NCBI GenBank assembly: GCA_039030075.1
Contig: JBCCEW010000001.1
Coordinates: 352,227 to 416,226 of the forward strand
Direction of reading: 5' to 3'
Source of the DNA: Myxococcota bacterium
GTDB taxonomy: Bacteria; Myxococcota_A; UBA9160; SMWR01
Length of the DNA stretch: 64,000 nt
In this document: one piece after another, positions 14,723 to 23,454 of the stretch
Position numbering within the stretch: position 1 is the stretch's first letter
Layout: each line of letters starts with the position of its first letter
Notes under the pieces: model-generated
Seen by the model: only the letters and a program-made list of their open reading frames with translations
Databases searched by the model: none
What the model was told of the DNA's origin: nothing
Program-made: the position numbers and the translations under genes

Positions 14723-15964
14723 TCAGACGCGCTCGATGATCACCGCGGGGGCCATGCCGCCGGCCGCGCACATCGTGATCAGCGCCTTGTTCCCGCCAGA
14801 GCGCTCGAGCTCGTCCAGGGCCGTACCGATCAGGATCGCGCCGGTGGCGCCGATCGGGTGGCCGAGGGCCATGGCGCCACCGTTCACGTTCACCTTCTCG
14901 CGGTCGAGGTCGAGGTCGCGGATGAACTTCTCCGCCACTACCGAGAAGGCTTCGTTGATCTCGAAGACGTCGATGTCGTCGGTGGTGAGCCCCGCCTTCT
15001 CGAGCACCTTCTTCGCGGCCGGCACCGGAGCGTTGAGCATCAGCGTCGGGCAGTCGCCCATGTTGGCGGTCGCGATGATCCGCGCGCGCGGCTTCAGGCC
15101 CGACTGCTTCACCTGGTTCTCGGAGGCGAGCAGCAGGGCGCCCGCGCCGTCCACCACACCCGACGAGTTGCCGGCGTGGTGGATGTGGTTGATCTCGCCG
15201 AGGTCGGTGTACTTCTGCTTGATCAGGTCGCCGTAGGTGGTGCCCTGCTCGTCGATCGGGATGCCCGCCCAGGCCGCGAAGGAGGGCTTCAAGCTCGTGA
15301 GCTTCTCCATCGTCGTGCCCGGTCGCGGGAACTCTTCCTTGTCGAGGGCGACGCTGCCGTCCTCGTTGTGCACCGGGACGAGGGCGCCGTCGAAACGGCC
15401 TTCCTTGATGGCGCGCTCGGCACGCTGCTGCGACACGAGGGCCAGCTGGTCGACGGCATCGCGGTCGATGCCTTCGATCGTCGCGATCGCATCGGCGCAC
15501 ACACCCTGTTGGGACTGGGGGTGCTTCTTGCGCAGCGAGAGGTTGCCGCTGTCGATCATCGGCGGCGTCGTCGGGTCCGCCGACGCGGCCGTGTAGCTCA
15601 TCATCTCGGTGCCGCCGGCGATCACGAGATCTTCCATCCCGGACATGACCTGGGCCGCGGCGAGGTTCACGCTGGTGATCCCGGAGCCGCAGAAGCGGTC
15701 GAGGGTCACACCCGAGGCCTTGACGTCGTAGCCGGCGTCGAGCGCGGCCATGCGGCCGAGGTCGCCCCCCTGGCTCCCGCGCTGGGAGCTGGTGCCCCAG
15801 ATGATGTCGTCGACGCGGGAGGTGTCGAGGTCGTTCCGCTCGGCGAGGGCCTTGAGGACCGTGGCGCCGAGGTGCTGGGGATGGAGGTGGGCGAGGGCGC
15901 CCTTGCCGACCTTGCCGATGCCCCGGGGCGTGCGGCAGGCGTCGATGATGAAAGCGTCGGACAT
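14723..15964 (-). CDS. Thiolase (acetyl-CoA acetyltransferase family)
   Basis: The 413-residue protein has the complete thiolase signature set: DRFCGSGITSVNLAA (acyl-Cys near residue 90), NVNGGAMALGHPIGATGA (catalytic His) and CAAGGMAPAVIIERV (second Cys). It condenses or cleaves acyl-CoA with CoA. Sequence alone cannot decide between a biosynthetic and a beta-oxidation role. Strictly, its final motif has CAAGG rather than the common CxGGG. It is monocistronic, with a terminator 53 nt downstream. Confidence 0.93.
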   Translation of the reverse strand: MSDAFIIDACRTPRGIGKVGKGALAHLHPQHLGATVLKALAERNDLDTSRVDDIIWGTSSQRGSQGGDLGRMAALDAGYDVKASGVTLDRFCGSGITSVNLAAAQVMSGMEDLVIAGGTEMMSYTAASADPTTPPMIDSGNLSLRKKHPQSQQGVCADAIATIEGIDRDAVDQLALVSQQRAERAIKEGRFDGALVPVHNEDGSVALDKEEFPRPGTTMEKLTSLKPSFAAWAGIPIDEQGTTYGDLIKQKYTDLGEINHIHHAGNSSGVVDGAGALLLASENQVKQSGLKPRARIIATANMGDCPTLMLNAPVPAAKKVLEKAGLTTDDIDVFEINEAFSVVAEKFIRDLDLDREKVNVNGGAMALGHPIGATGAILIGTALDELERSGGNKALITMCAAGGMAPAVIIERV

Positions 15965-16179
15965 CGGGAAGTCTCCTTTGGCGGGGTTGGGGGCAACGGC
16001 GATCCCGTGCCGCCGGCATTGTACTGGCGCCCCCTCGGATGTCAGGGGCGGCCGGGAAGGGCTGCAGTACAGGGTGGCTGGAAGTCAGGAGGGCCTGCCG
16101 GGCGGTGTTCCAGGGCCCGCGCCCGGTATCTTCGCGTCACGCCGATCGCCGTCGCGAGCCGCGAGAACGAGGAGAGCCG

Positions 16180-16941
16180 GTGCCCGGAGAGCGCGTGGTT
16201 GCCGAGACGCTGCCCGACCCGCTCGAGCTGGACGCGCTCCTTCGACGCTACGGCGCGGAGGAGGCGCTGCCCTACCTCGGTGAGCTGAGCTGGTTGCGCC
16301 TGGTGGCGTTCGCCGCGAGCCGCCAGGTCGCCGATCCGCCGCTGCCCTATCTGACCTACCCGCTGTTTCGCGAGTACGGCGAGGCGCGGAACTACGACCT
16401 CGAGGAGACTCGCGCGGGGTGGGAGCTGCTGCTCACCGGCCGCCTGAACGAGTTCCTGCCCCAGGTGACGCGGCATCTGATCCGCTCGACGGGTCGGATC
16501 CCGCCCGAAGTGGAGGCGCTGCTGCGTCACCCGCCTTTCGGCGTCGAGGTGAAGCCCGACGTCTTCGACCCGCCGACCCACCTGCCCGAGACCGTCTGGG
16601 CGCAGCTGTGGGACGACTTCCGCGTCTGGCGCGGTCAGACCAGCGCCGACCGGCTGCACTATCGCCGTGATCTCCTGTTCCGAGACACGCTTCGCCGGGT
16701 CTACGAGCAGGCGTCGGCCGGGGCCGTGTGCGCCTGGGCCGATGAGATCACCGGGTTGCGTTCCGTCCAGCTGGCGCTGCTCGTCTACGCAGAGTTCAAC
16801 GGCGTGGCGCTGCGCCTCGAGGACATCGAAGGGGTGCGGCAGGCACTGCGCGCAGGCGACCTCACAGCCCTGATCGAGGCGGGCCTCGCCTTCTTCGCCG
16901 AGCAGGGTCCCGACGCGGCCTACCGTTTCCTGACGGACTGA
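16180..16941 (+). CDS. Hypothetical soluble protein
   Basis: The 253-residue protein starts at GTG 16180, with AGGAG 5 nt before it; an extended frame to 16039 has no such signal. It is leucine- and arginine-rich, mostly helical, and lacks membrane segments. Recurrent phrases such as PPFGVEVKPDVFDPPTHLPETVWAQLW are not from any family I know. It is followed after 88 nt by the Nudix gene on the same strand. Confidence 0.7.
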   Translation: MPGERVVAETLPDPLELDALLRRYGAEEALPYLGELSWLRLVAFAASRQVADPPLPYLTYPLFREYGEARNYDLEETRAGWELLLTGRLNEFLPQVTRHLIRSTGRIPPEVEALLRHPPFGVEVKPDVFDPPTHLPETVWAQLWDDFRVWRGQTSADRLHYRRDLLFRDTLRRVYEQASAGAVCAWADEITGLRSVQLALLVYAEFNGVALRLEDIEGVRQALRAGDLTALIEAGLAFFAEQGPDAAYRFLTD

Positions 16942-17029
16942 TGCTCACTCGCCCAACCGCGACGCCATCGCGCGTCGAGGCGGCTCGACGCTCGACCCTC
17001 TAGACTGCGCACTCTTTCGAGGAGCCCCC

Positions 17030-17752
17030 ATGGCCGACGAGACCCCGCGTTCCTTCTCCGACCGCCTCGCGGTTCAGCCCGACAAGCCGGCCGAGCTGGT
17101 GGCGGCAGCGACCGTCATCCTGCTGCGCGACTCCGACGACGGGCTCGAGACCCTGATGCTGCGCAAGAACTCGAAGATCGCCTTCGGAGGGATGTGGGTC
17201 TTTCCGGGGGGTCGCATCGACGATGACGACGGATCTCCCGACGATCCGATGGAAGAGCGGGCGCGCTTGGCCGCGGTGCGCGAGGCCGAAGAGGAGGCGT
17301 CGCTCGACCTGGATCCCGACGGCCTGGTCTGGTTCTCCCACTGGACGCCGCCGCCGGTCGAGATCCGGCGCTTCTCCACCTGGTTCTTCGCGGCGCCGGC
17401 GCCGAGCAGCGAGGTGACGATCGACGACGGCGAGATCACCGACAGCCGCTGGCTCTCCCCTCGCGCGGCGCTCGACCAGCAGCGCGAGGGCGAGATCGAG
17501 CTGGTGCCGCCGACCTTCGTGACGCTCCACTACCTGCAGCCCTATGACACCGCAGCCGAGGCCCTGGCCGGACTGGGCGGGGACGGCTTGCGCCGCTACG
17601 TGACGCAGATCGGCAAGGGCGATGAGGGCATGGTCGTGATGTGGGAAGGGGACGCGGGCTACGACGCGCGCGATCCCAATCTGCCTGGGGCACGGCATCG
17701 GCTCACGATGTCGAAGCAGGGCTACCACTTCGACGACTCGGGCGTCGCGTAG
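17030..17752 (+). CDS. Nudix hydrolase
   Basis: The 240-residue protein has the Nudix box spread over GGRIDDDD and ARLAAVREAEEEASLDL (G-x5-E-x7-R-E-x2-E-E pattern, about residues 62-92). The metal-binding R-E-x-x-E-E core is intact. N-terminal AATVILLRDSDDGLETLMLRK and WVFPGG are the usual strands. Length and layout resemble the NUDT19-like branch that acts on CoA derivatives; substrate not shown. GAGGAG-type ribosome site precedes the ATG. It converges with the lipoprotein hydrolase gene. Confidence 0.9.
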   Translation: MADETPRSFSDRLAVQPDKPAELVAAATVILLRDSDDGLETLMLRKNSKIAFGGMWVFPGGRIDDDDGSPDDPMEERARLAAVREAEEEASLDLDPDGLVWFSHWTPPPVEIRRFSTWFFAAPAPSSEVTIDDGEITDSRWLSPRAALDQQREGEIELVPPTFVTLHYLQPYDTAAEALAGLGGDGLRRYVTQIGKGDEGMVVMWEGDAGYDARDPNLPGARHRLTMSKQGYHFDDSGVA

Positions 17753-17781
17753 CCGCCCCGGCCGAGGCCTCCGCCGGAGGA

Positions 17782-19743
17782 TCAGGGGGCGGGTGGTCCA
17801 CTGCTCACGGCGGGCAGCGCCGTGTCTTCTGCGCCGAAGGCCGGTGCCGGGGTCGTCTCGTGGGAGGCTGCGATCACGTGCTCCGACGCGATCAGGTGTT
17901 CGACCAGGATGCGCCCGACTTCCATGATCGTCCCGGGGTGGGACTGGGTGGAGTGGCCCGAGCGCACCACGCGTTCGCTCTGCACGCCTTCGATGTGGGC
18001 GCTCTCGTAGGCGACCACTCCGTCGGCGCCTTCCTCGACCGGACCGTCTCCCTGCACGGCGATGATCGAGTGGGCGCTCACGTGGGGGGCGATCGGTAGC
18101 GAGCGCAGGGTGACCAGGAAGGGATTCGACGGCGTCATGTTGTCGATCGCGGTCGGGATCGTGTCGAGCGCGTCGTGGTCGATGAGGTCGGGGTTCAGCC
18201 GCACGGCGGTCGCGAATGCATCGACCATCAGGACCGGTAGGGTCACGAGGCCCGACACCCACTTCGCCGCACTCCAGAGGGTGAGATAGCTGCCGCCGTG
18301 GGGCGTCGCGATGAAGACGACCCGCTTCACGTAGGGGAGTGGTTCGAAGAAGAGGCTGCGGCGCAAGACGTGTGCCGACTCGGCGTCGAGCTCGAGGTCT
18401 TCGAAGGGGGCCTCGAAGCGCCAGAACTGGTCCCCGCTGTCCACCGAAGTGAGCTTCGTCAGCAGCCCGCCCTGGCTGTGCCCGATCACCACCATGTTGC
18501 GCAGCACAGGGTCGCGGCCGTTCGGGTCCAGCTCGTCCACCGCGTTCTGGAGGGACTCGCGCAAGAGTCCGGCCGAGAACGAGACCGGCTGGCCCGTGTC
18601 GTAGGTGAAGAGCCAGACCTGGAAGTTCTCGCGCAGGATCGGGATGCCCATCACTTCGTTCACGAGCTCGGCCCAGCGCCCCGGGCTCGAAGCGGTGCCG
18701 TGGACGAGCACCAGCGGGATTCGCCCCGGGCTGTACGGGTGGAGCAGGAAGAGGCCCTTCCCGAACTGCTCGGGAGGACGGATCCCGTAGTTGCCGAAGA
18801 ACGCCGCGAGTTCACTCTCCCAGAACCGCGAGAGGGTGAGCGTGCTCGCGAGCGCCGCCGTCGTCTCGAACTCGAGGGGAACGGGGCGCCCGCTCACCTC
18901 GATCTCGTCGCCGGCGTCGGCCGCGTGGATGTTCACGTGCCCACGGAGGCGCCCGGTCTGGATCCCTTCCCGCGGCGCTTCGATGTGGAGCAGCGCGGTC
19001 ACCGGGAGGTGCACGATGTTCGGCACGGGCGTGAGCGGAGGCTCGATGTCGGCCGCGAGCTGGGTGCGAGCGGCGAGCGGTGCACCGATGCCCGGGTGTC
19101 GGTAGCGGTTGCGCAGCCCTTGGACGGCCAGGTCGGCCGAAGCCTGGAAGTCGATCAGGTCGTAGCGGTCCCAGCGGAGGTCGCGCTCGTCGACGTCGAC
19201 GGTGACCTCTCCGAAGGGCAGCGGGTAGGTCCCGTCGCGCAGCACGACACGCTCGCTGTCCGGGTCGGCGAAGCCGCGGGTCAAGCCGCGGTTGTAGAGG
19301 TCCGAGGCCAGGCGCAGGCGCGGGTCGAATGGGTCCGGGCTGGCGTCGGCGTCTTCGGGGAACAGGAAGGCGTAGGCGTAGATGGCCGCCGCGAGGTAGT
19401 GCTCGGGCGACTCGGTGCGCTCGGCGTGGAGGAACGAGAGCTCCGCGAGCGCGAAGAGTCGGTCGTCGGCCTCGGCCCAGAAGATGTCCTTGCGCATCCG
19501 GTCGAGGGTCAGCGCCGGATAGTCCTCGTAAGCCCCGTCGAGCGCACTCCGAAGCAGCACCGCCCGGGTGAACGAACTCGGCTCGTCGCCCGAGAGGGCA
19601 CTCTGGGCCAACGCACCGTGCACCTTCCGCGGGTCCATCAGCTTCGTGCCGATGGGCGCCGTACAGCCGGTGCCGACGGCGAGGAGCCAGAGACTCGCGA
19701 GAGTCAGTCGGGTCGTCGCGGTCCAGCTCGAGCCTTGCCACAT
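17782..19743 (-). CDS. Alpha/beta-hydrolase lipoprotein
   Basis: The 653-residue protein starts at ATG 19743 (GGAGGA upstream). Its signal ends in LLAVGTGCTAP, a good lipobox. A long N-terminal region (about 60-370) has no known domain, although its FTRAVLLRSALDGAYEDYPALT helices look repetitive. The C-terminal hydrolase has LVLVHGTASSPGRW, VIGHSQGGLL (nucleophile Ser), FIATPHGGSYL and VRSGHSTQSHP (candidate His). It is a paralogue of the gene at 12261-13880. The open frame runs on upstream to 21102, but that part is only a shadow of the next gene. Confidence 0.85.
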   Translation of the reverse strand: MWQGSSWTATTRLTLASLWLLAVGTGCTAPIGTKLMDPRKVHGALAQSALSGDEPSSFTRAVLLRSALDGAYEDYPALTLDRMRKDIFWAEADDRLFALAELSFLHAERTESPEHYLAAAIYAYAFLFPEDADASPDPFDPRLRLASDLYNRGLTRGFADPDSERVVLRDGTYPLPFGEVTVDVDERDLRWDRYDLIDFQASADLAVQGLRNRYRHPGIGAPLAARTQLAADIEPPLTPVPNIVHLPVTALLHIEAPREGIQTGRLRGHVNIHAADAGDEIEVSGRPVPLEFETTAALASTLTLSRFWESELAAFFGNYGIRPPEQFGKGLFLLHPYSPGRIPLVLVHGTASSPGRWAELVNEVMGIPILRENFQVWLFTYDTGQPVSFSAGLLRESLQNAVDELDPNGRDPVLRNMVVIGHSQGGLLTKLTSVDSGDQFWRFEAPFEDLELDAESAHVLRRSLFFEPLPYVKRVVFIATPHGGSYLTLWSAAKWVSGLVTLPVLMVDAFATAVRLNPDLIDHDALDTIPTAIDNMTPSNPFLVTLRSLPIAPHVSAHSIIAVQGDGPVEEGADGVVAYESAHIEGVQSERVVRSGHSTQSHPGTIMEVGRILVEHLIASEHVIAASHETTPAPAFGAEDTALPAVSSGPPAP

Positions 19744-19814
19744 GGGCGTGTCCTCCACCGGGGGTGGCCGGGAGTATGCGGGGCGTCGCCCAGCTGCGCG
19801 ATGCCCGGCGTGGT

Positions 19815-21686
19815 CTAAGGGGCCGTGGCCGCCGCTTCTTCCCGCAGCGAGCGCAGCGTTTCCTGGAAATCCCGGCGCCCCGGAGCCAGCGTGGCGGCGC
19901 GTACATAGGCGTCGATCGCGGCGTCGAGGGATCCGGTGAAGTAGCGCGCCGCTCCCAGGTTTCCGTAGGCGTCGGCGTCGTTCGGCGCGAGCGCGACCGC
20001 GCTCTCGAGGTAGGGAATCGCTTCGGCACGGCGGGCCGGACGATGTTGCAGGATCAGCGTCCCGAGGTTGTAGGCGACGTTGGGTCCGCTCGGCTGGAGA
20101 TCGTGGAGGCGGGTCAGCGCCGCGATCGCGCCATCGATGTCGTCTTCCAACTCGCGCGCAAGGCTCGCGCGTAGGCGCCAGGCGAGACGGTATTCCGGGT
20201 AGATCGCCAGCGCGCGCTCGGCGTGGTCTACCGCATTGCGAGTCGCCTCGGCCCGCTCGCTCGGTTTCGCGCTGTCCTTCGCGCGTGCGAACCAGACGTC
20301 CGCGGCGGCCTGCTGAGCGTGCGCGCTTCCCTCGGACGTCACCACGTCGGTCGTGTGGAGAGTGAAGGGATCCTGCCAGGCCGCATTGCGCTGGACTGTC
20401 AAGCCCGCGAAGGCGAGCGCCACGATGCTGCACGCCACCATCGCGGCACGTGTTTGCAGCGCTGGCGGCACGAAGCGGGAAGCGCCCGCCGCGAGGCCCC
20501 AGGCTGCCGCGAGGCAGACACCGACCGACGGCATGAACAGGAAGCGCTCGCCGAGGAAGGTGCCGATCGAGAACACGACGTTCGAGACGATCGAGAACGT
20601 GGCGAGCAGATAGAACGACGCGAAGGACAGGACCCAGCGTCGCCGCCATCCGATCACGGCGAGTCCGGCAAGGGCGACGTCGAGGGCGAGGCCCGCGAGC
20701 GCGAGCGGGTGGGTCCACCCCACCCAGGCGATGTGGAAGGGGCCGTATTCGTGGGTCAGCGGGTGGGGCCACACCAGCAGGGCGTAGGCCCGGGCGTGGC
20801 TCGCGAAGACCGTGCCCCAGGTTTCGCTCGGTGTGGCGCCGAGGAAAGGATCGTTCAGCAGCTCCGGCGACGCGTTGCTGCTGGCCACGACGCTCGCGCG
20901 GATCAACAGGAAGCCCACCGCAGCGGCCCCCATCGGTGCCAGCTCCTGCCGGTGTTCTCGGAGGGATCCTCGGAAGAACCAGAGCGCGGCTGGCACCACG
21001 GCCACGAAGGTGATCGCGTTCTCCTTCGAGAGCAGGGCGGCGAAGAAGACGGCGCCGGCGCCGCCGGCTGCCGCGCGCGAGCGGGTCTCGATGGCGCGCC
21101 ACAGGAGCAGCAACGCGCCCAGGCAGCCGGCGAGCGCGAGGATCTCGTCACGCCCTTTGATGTTCGCCACCGCTTCCACGTGGAGCGGATGGACGGCGAA
21201 GAGCAGCGCTGCGGCGAAGGCGGTGGCCGATGCGCCGAGGGGCGGATCGCGGGGCCCGAGCCACTGGGCGAGGACCGCGTAGAGCAAGAGGCAGCACCCC
21301 CCGTAGAGCAGGCTGTTCACGATGTGGGAGACCCGTGCGTTCTCCCCGAAGAGACCGATCTCGATGGCGAAGGTGATGAGCGACAGCGGCCGGTAGCGAC
21401 CCCCCGCGACCAGGTTCGTCTCGTTGCCGATGGCCCCCTCGAAGCTGTCGGTTCGGAGCAGATCGGCGATCCCTGCGAAACCCGACTGGGTGAACCGGTT
21501 GTCCGTGATCGCGAGGCGATCGTCGAGGACGAAGTCATGGCCCCAGGTGTTCGCGTAGAGCAGGGTGGCGATCGCGAAGATCAGGGCACCCGACCACCGG
21601 GCCCCCGAGTTCGCGGGGGCGGGCGTGGCCTCGGCCGGCTGGGCGCCGCCTCGGGGAGTGCGTTTGCCGCGGCGTTGCTTCGCCAT
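19815..21686 (-). CDS. TMTC-like O-mannosyltransferase with TPR repeats
   Basis: The 623-residue polytopic membrane protein has an N-terminal basic tail, then many transmembrane segments from about residue 32 to 430. A DDRLAITDN motif with an acidic pair in the first periplasmic loop and GRYRPLSL resemble the GT-C fold O-mannosyltransferases. VHPLHVEAVANIKGRDEILA resembles the TMTC signature. The C-terminal 170 residues are TPR repeats (AERALAIYPEYRLAWR, NLGTLILQ, AYGNLGAARYFTGSLDAAI). In bacteria such proteins may glycosylate exported proteins. Divergent from ccmC (71 nt apart). Confidence 0.8.
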   Translation of the reverse strand: MAKQRRGKRTPRGGAQPAEATPAPANSGARWSGALIFAIATLLYANTWGHDFVLDDRLAITDNRFTQSGFAGIADLLRTDSFEGAIGNETNLVAGGRYRPLSLITFAIEIGLFGENARVSHIVNSLLYGGCCLLLYAVLAQWLGPRDPPLGASATAFAAALLFAVHPLHVEAVANIKGRDEILALAGCLGALLLLWRAIETRSRAAAGGAGAVFFAALLSKENAITFVAVVPAALWFFRGSLREHRQELAPMGAAAVGFLLIRASVVASSNASPELLNDPFLGATPSETWGTVFASHARAYALLVWPHPLTHEYGPFHIAWVGWTHPLALAGLALDVALAGLAVIGWRRRWVLSFASFYLLATFSIVSNVVFSIGTFLGERFLFMPSVGVCLAAAWGLAAGASRFVPPALQTRAAMVACSIVALAFAGLTVQRNAAWQDPFTLHTTDVVTSEGSAHAQQAAADVWFARAKDSAKPSERAEATRNAVDHAERALAIYPEYRLAWRLRASLARELEDDIDGAIAALTRLHDLQPSGPNVAYNLGTLILQHRPARRAEAIPYLESAVALAPNDADAYGNLGAARYFTGSLDAAIDAYVRAATLAPGRRDFQETLRSLREEAAATAP

Positions 21687-21757
21687 GGGCGCGCAAGGTA
21701 GCTCCGTGCGGGGATCACGGCGGCCCGCAGCGGGTTCCGCTAGCGTCGGCCCGAATC

Positions 21758-22453
21758 ATGACGAACGCCGCGAGTCCCGCTCTCCGCCGTATCGCCGCCA
21801 TTCGCCGCCCGCTGGGCGCGCTCTGTCTCGTCCTCGTCGCGGCCTGGGCCTGGACCGTCGTCGAAGCACCGATCGATCGGGTGCAGGGCGTGATCCAGAA
21901 GATCCTCTACGTGCACCCGCCGCTCGCCTACGGCGCCTACCTCGGCTTCGTGCTCACCGCGATCGGCGGCATCCTGTATCTGTGGAAACAACGCGAGATC
22001 CATGATCAGCTCGCCGTGGCGGGCGCGGAAGTCGGCGTCGTGTTCTGCACCCTGATGATGATCACCGGGCCGATCTGGGGGAAGGGCACCTGGGGCCACT
22101 GGTGGAGCTGGGATCCGCGCCTCACCCTCACGCTGCTGCTGTGGTTCGTCTACGTCTCCTATCTGTTGCTGCGCAGCTTCACCGAGGGCGGCGAGCGCAC
22201 CGCGCGCTTTGCGGCGATCTACGGGGTCGCCGGGACCGCGCTCATTCCGTTGAACTACTTCGTGATCGACCTGGCCCAAGGTCGTTCGGTGCATCCGGAA
22301 AATCTGGAGAGCGGCAGCTTGGGTGCCGGCATGGGAATGCCCTTCCTGGTGGCGAACCTCGCGGCCTTCGCGGTCTTCGTCTACCTGCTGCTCCTGCGCT
22401 GGGAAGTGGAGGCGCGACGGGCAGGTGTCGGCCGCGAAGAGGGAGCGGCATGA
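21758..22453 (+). CDS. ccmC: Heme exporter protein CcmC
   Basis: The 231-residue polytopic protein has the heme-handling tryptophan-rich motif in WGHWWSWDPRLT (about residues 110-121) and the flanking conserved histidines (YVHPPLAYGAY; IDLAQGRSVHP). It is the inner-membrane component that delivers heme to CcmE for c-type cytochrome maturation (System I). It overlaps ccmD by ATGA. The other ccm genes are not in the window; immediately upstream lies a divergent gene. Confidence 0.93.
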   Translation: MTNAASPALRRIAAIRRPLGALCLVLVAAWAWTVVEAPIDRVQGVIQKILYVHPPLAYGAYLGFVLTAIGGILYLWKQREIHDQLAVAGAEVGVVFCTLMMITGPIWGKGTWGHWWSWDPRLTLTLLLWFVYVSYLLLRSFTEGGERTARFAAIYGVAGTALIPLNYFVIDLAQGRSVHPENLESGSLGAGMGMPFLVANLAAFAVFVYLLLLRWEVEARRAGVGREEGAA

Positions 22454-22554
22454 GCTACGTGATCGCCGCGTTCGGCATCACGGTGGTCGCCCTCGCTGGG
22501 TACGCCTGGCTGCTGGTCCGGGAACGGGCCCGCCTCGAGCGCGACGAGAGTTGA
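22450..22554 (+). CDS. ccmD: CcmD-like small membrane protein
   Basis: The 34-residue ORF starts at the ATG overlapping the ccmC stop (ATGA). It has a single transmembrane helix (YVIAAFGITVVALAGYAWLLV) and a basic tail RERARLERDES. CcmD is such a small protein, always beside ccmC, and releases holo-CcmE from the CcmABC complex. The identity rests on size, topology and position. Confidence 0.85.
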   Translation: MSYVIAAFGITVVALAGYAWLLVRERARLERDES

Positions 22555-22821
22555 CCTGCGCGACGGGGACGACCCGTCGCGGCTGCTCCCCGTCCCCGAC
22601 CGCTCCAGGATCTGACTGCCCGAGCGCTCGACGCCGGACATCTCATGACCGGCAACCGACGCCCGATGTCCGGCGCACGCCGTCCCGAGGCCTCACGCAG
22701 GAGGTGTCAGGAACGTGTGCAAGTGCTTGATTTTGCTTCTGATCGGAGATCTCTCTCCGCTTTGGGCACAGCGGCTGCACTAGGGCCCGGCGGCACACGC
22801 GCCCGCCACGAAGGAGTCCTC

Positions 22822-23454
22822 ATGCAACGCATCCGCCTTTGGAGCACCGGCCTGGTCGCCCAGGTCGACACCCTGCTCGGTCGTCTCGAGAACCACGAAG
22901 CCGTCGCCGCCAGCACGCTGCGAGCGGCTACCCGGGCGGGGGCTCGGGCCCGGGTTCGCCTGCAGCGCGTCCAGCGCGACGGCGAAGCCTTGAAGCAGAA
23001 GCGCGAGGAGGCCCGTGAAGCGGTCGAGCGCTGGCAGCAGCGTGCGTCGGAGCTCGCAGGCCGCGACGAGAACGCGGCGCTCGAATGCCTGCGTCGTCGC
23101 CGCGCCTCGGAGCGCGAGGGGCGTTCGCTGGAACGGCGCCTCGAGGAGCACAGCCGCACCGAGCGCGCGCTCGCGTCGGACGTCGCTGCGGTCGAGGAGC
23201 GTCTCTCGACCCTGCGCGAGCGGCACCACGTACTCGCGACCCGCGAGTCGCGGGCCGACGCGATGGTGGTGACGCCCGACGTCGAGATGGGCGAGGTGTT
23301 CGAGCGCTGGGAGATGGCGCTCGCCGAGCGAGAGATCGCCGACGGGCATCCCGATGCGCCGGATGCCTTCGAAGCCGAGCTCGATCGCAACGAAGAGGAA
23401 GCCGAGCTGCGCGCCGAGCTCGCCGCGCTGCGGGACTTCGAGGTGCCGCGATGA
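22822..23454 (+). CDS. PspA/IM30-family protein
   Basis: The 210-residue protein starts at ATG 22822 after AAGGAG (7-nt gap). It is a long coiled coil. The N-terminal LWSTGLVAQVDTLLGRLENHEAV is the amphipathic membrane-binding helix typical of PspA/Vipp1, followed by heptad-rich RVQRDGEALKQKREEAREAVERW and ERSLERRLEEHSRTERAL-type helices. Such proteins form rings that protect or remodel the inner membrane under stress. It overlaps the next gene by ATGA, so the two are coupled, likely as one membrane-integrity unit. Confidence 0.75.
   Translation: MQRIRLWSTGLVAQVDTLLGRLENHEAVAASTLRAATRAGARARVRLQRVQRDGEALKQKREEAREAVERWQQRASELAGRDENAALECLRRRRASEREGRSLERRLEEHSRTERALASDVAAVEERLSTLRERHHVLATRESRADAMVVTPDVEMGEVFERWEMALAEREIADGHPDAPDAFEAELDRNEEEAELRAELAALRDFEVPR

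Noticed and set aside
19744..21102. The hydrolase frame continues upstream to give a 1106-codon ORF
   Set aside because: The extension lies on the same strand inside the TMTC-like gene and has arginine-rich shadow composition; GGAGGA and a lipoprotein signal mark the start at 19743.
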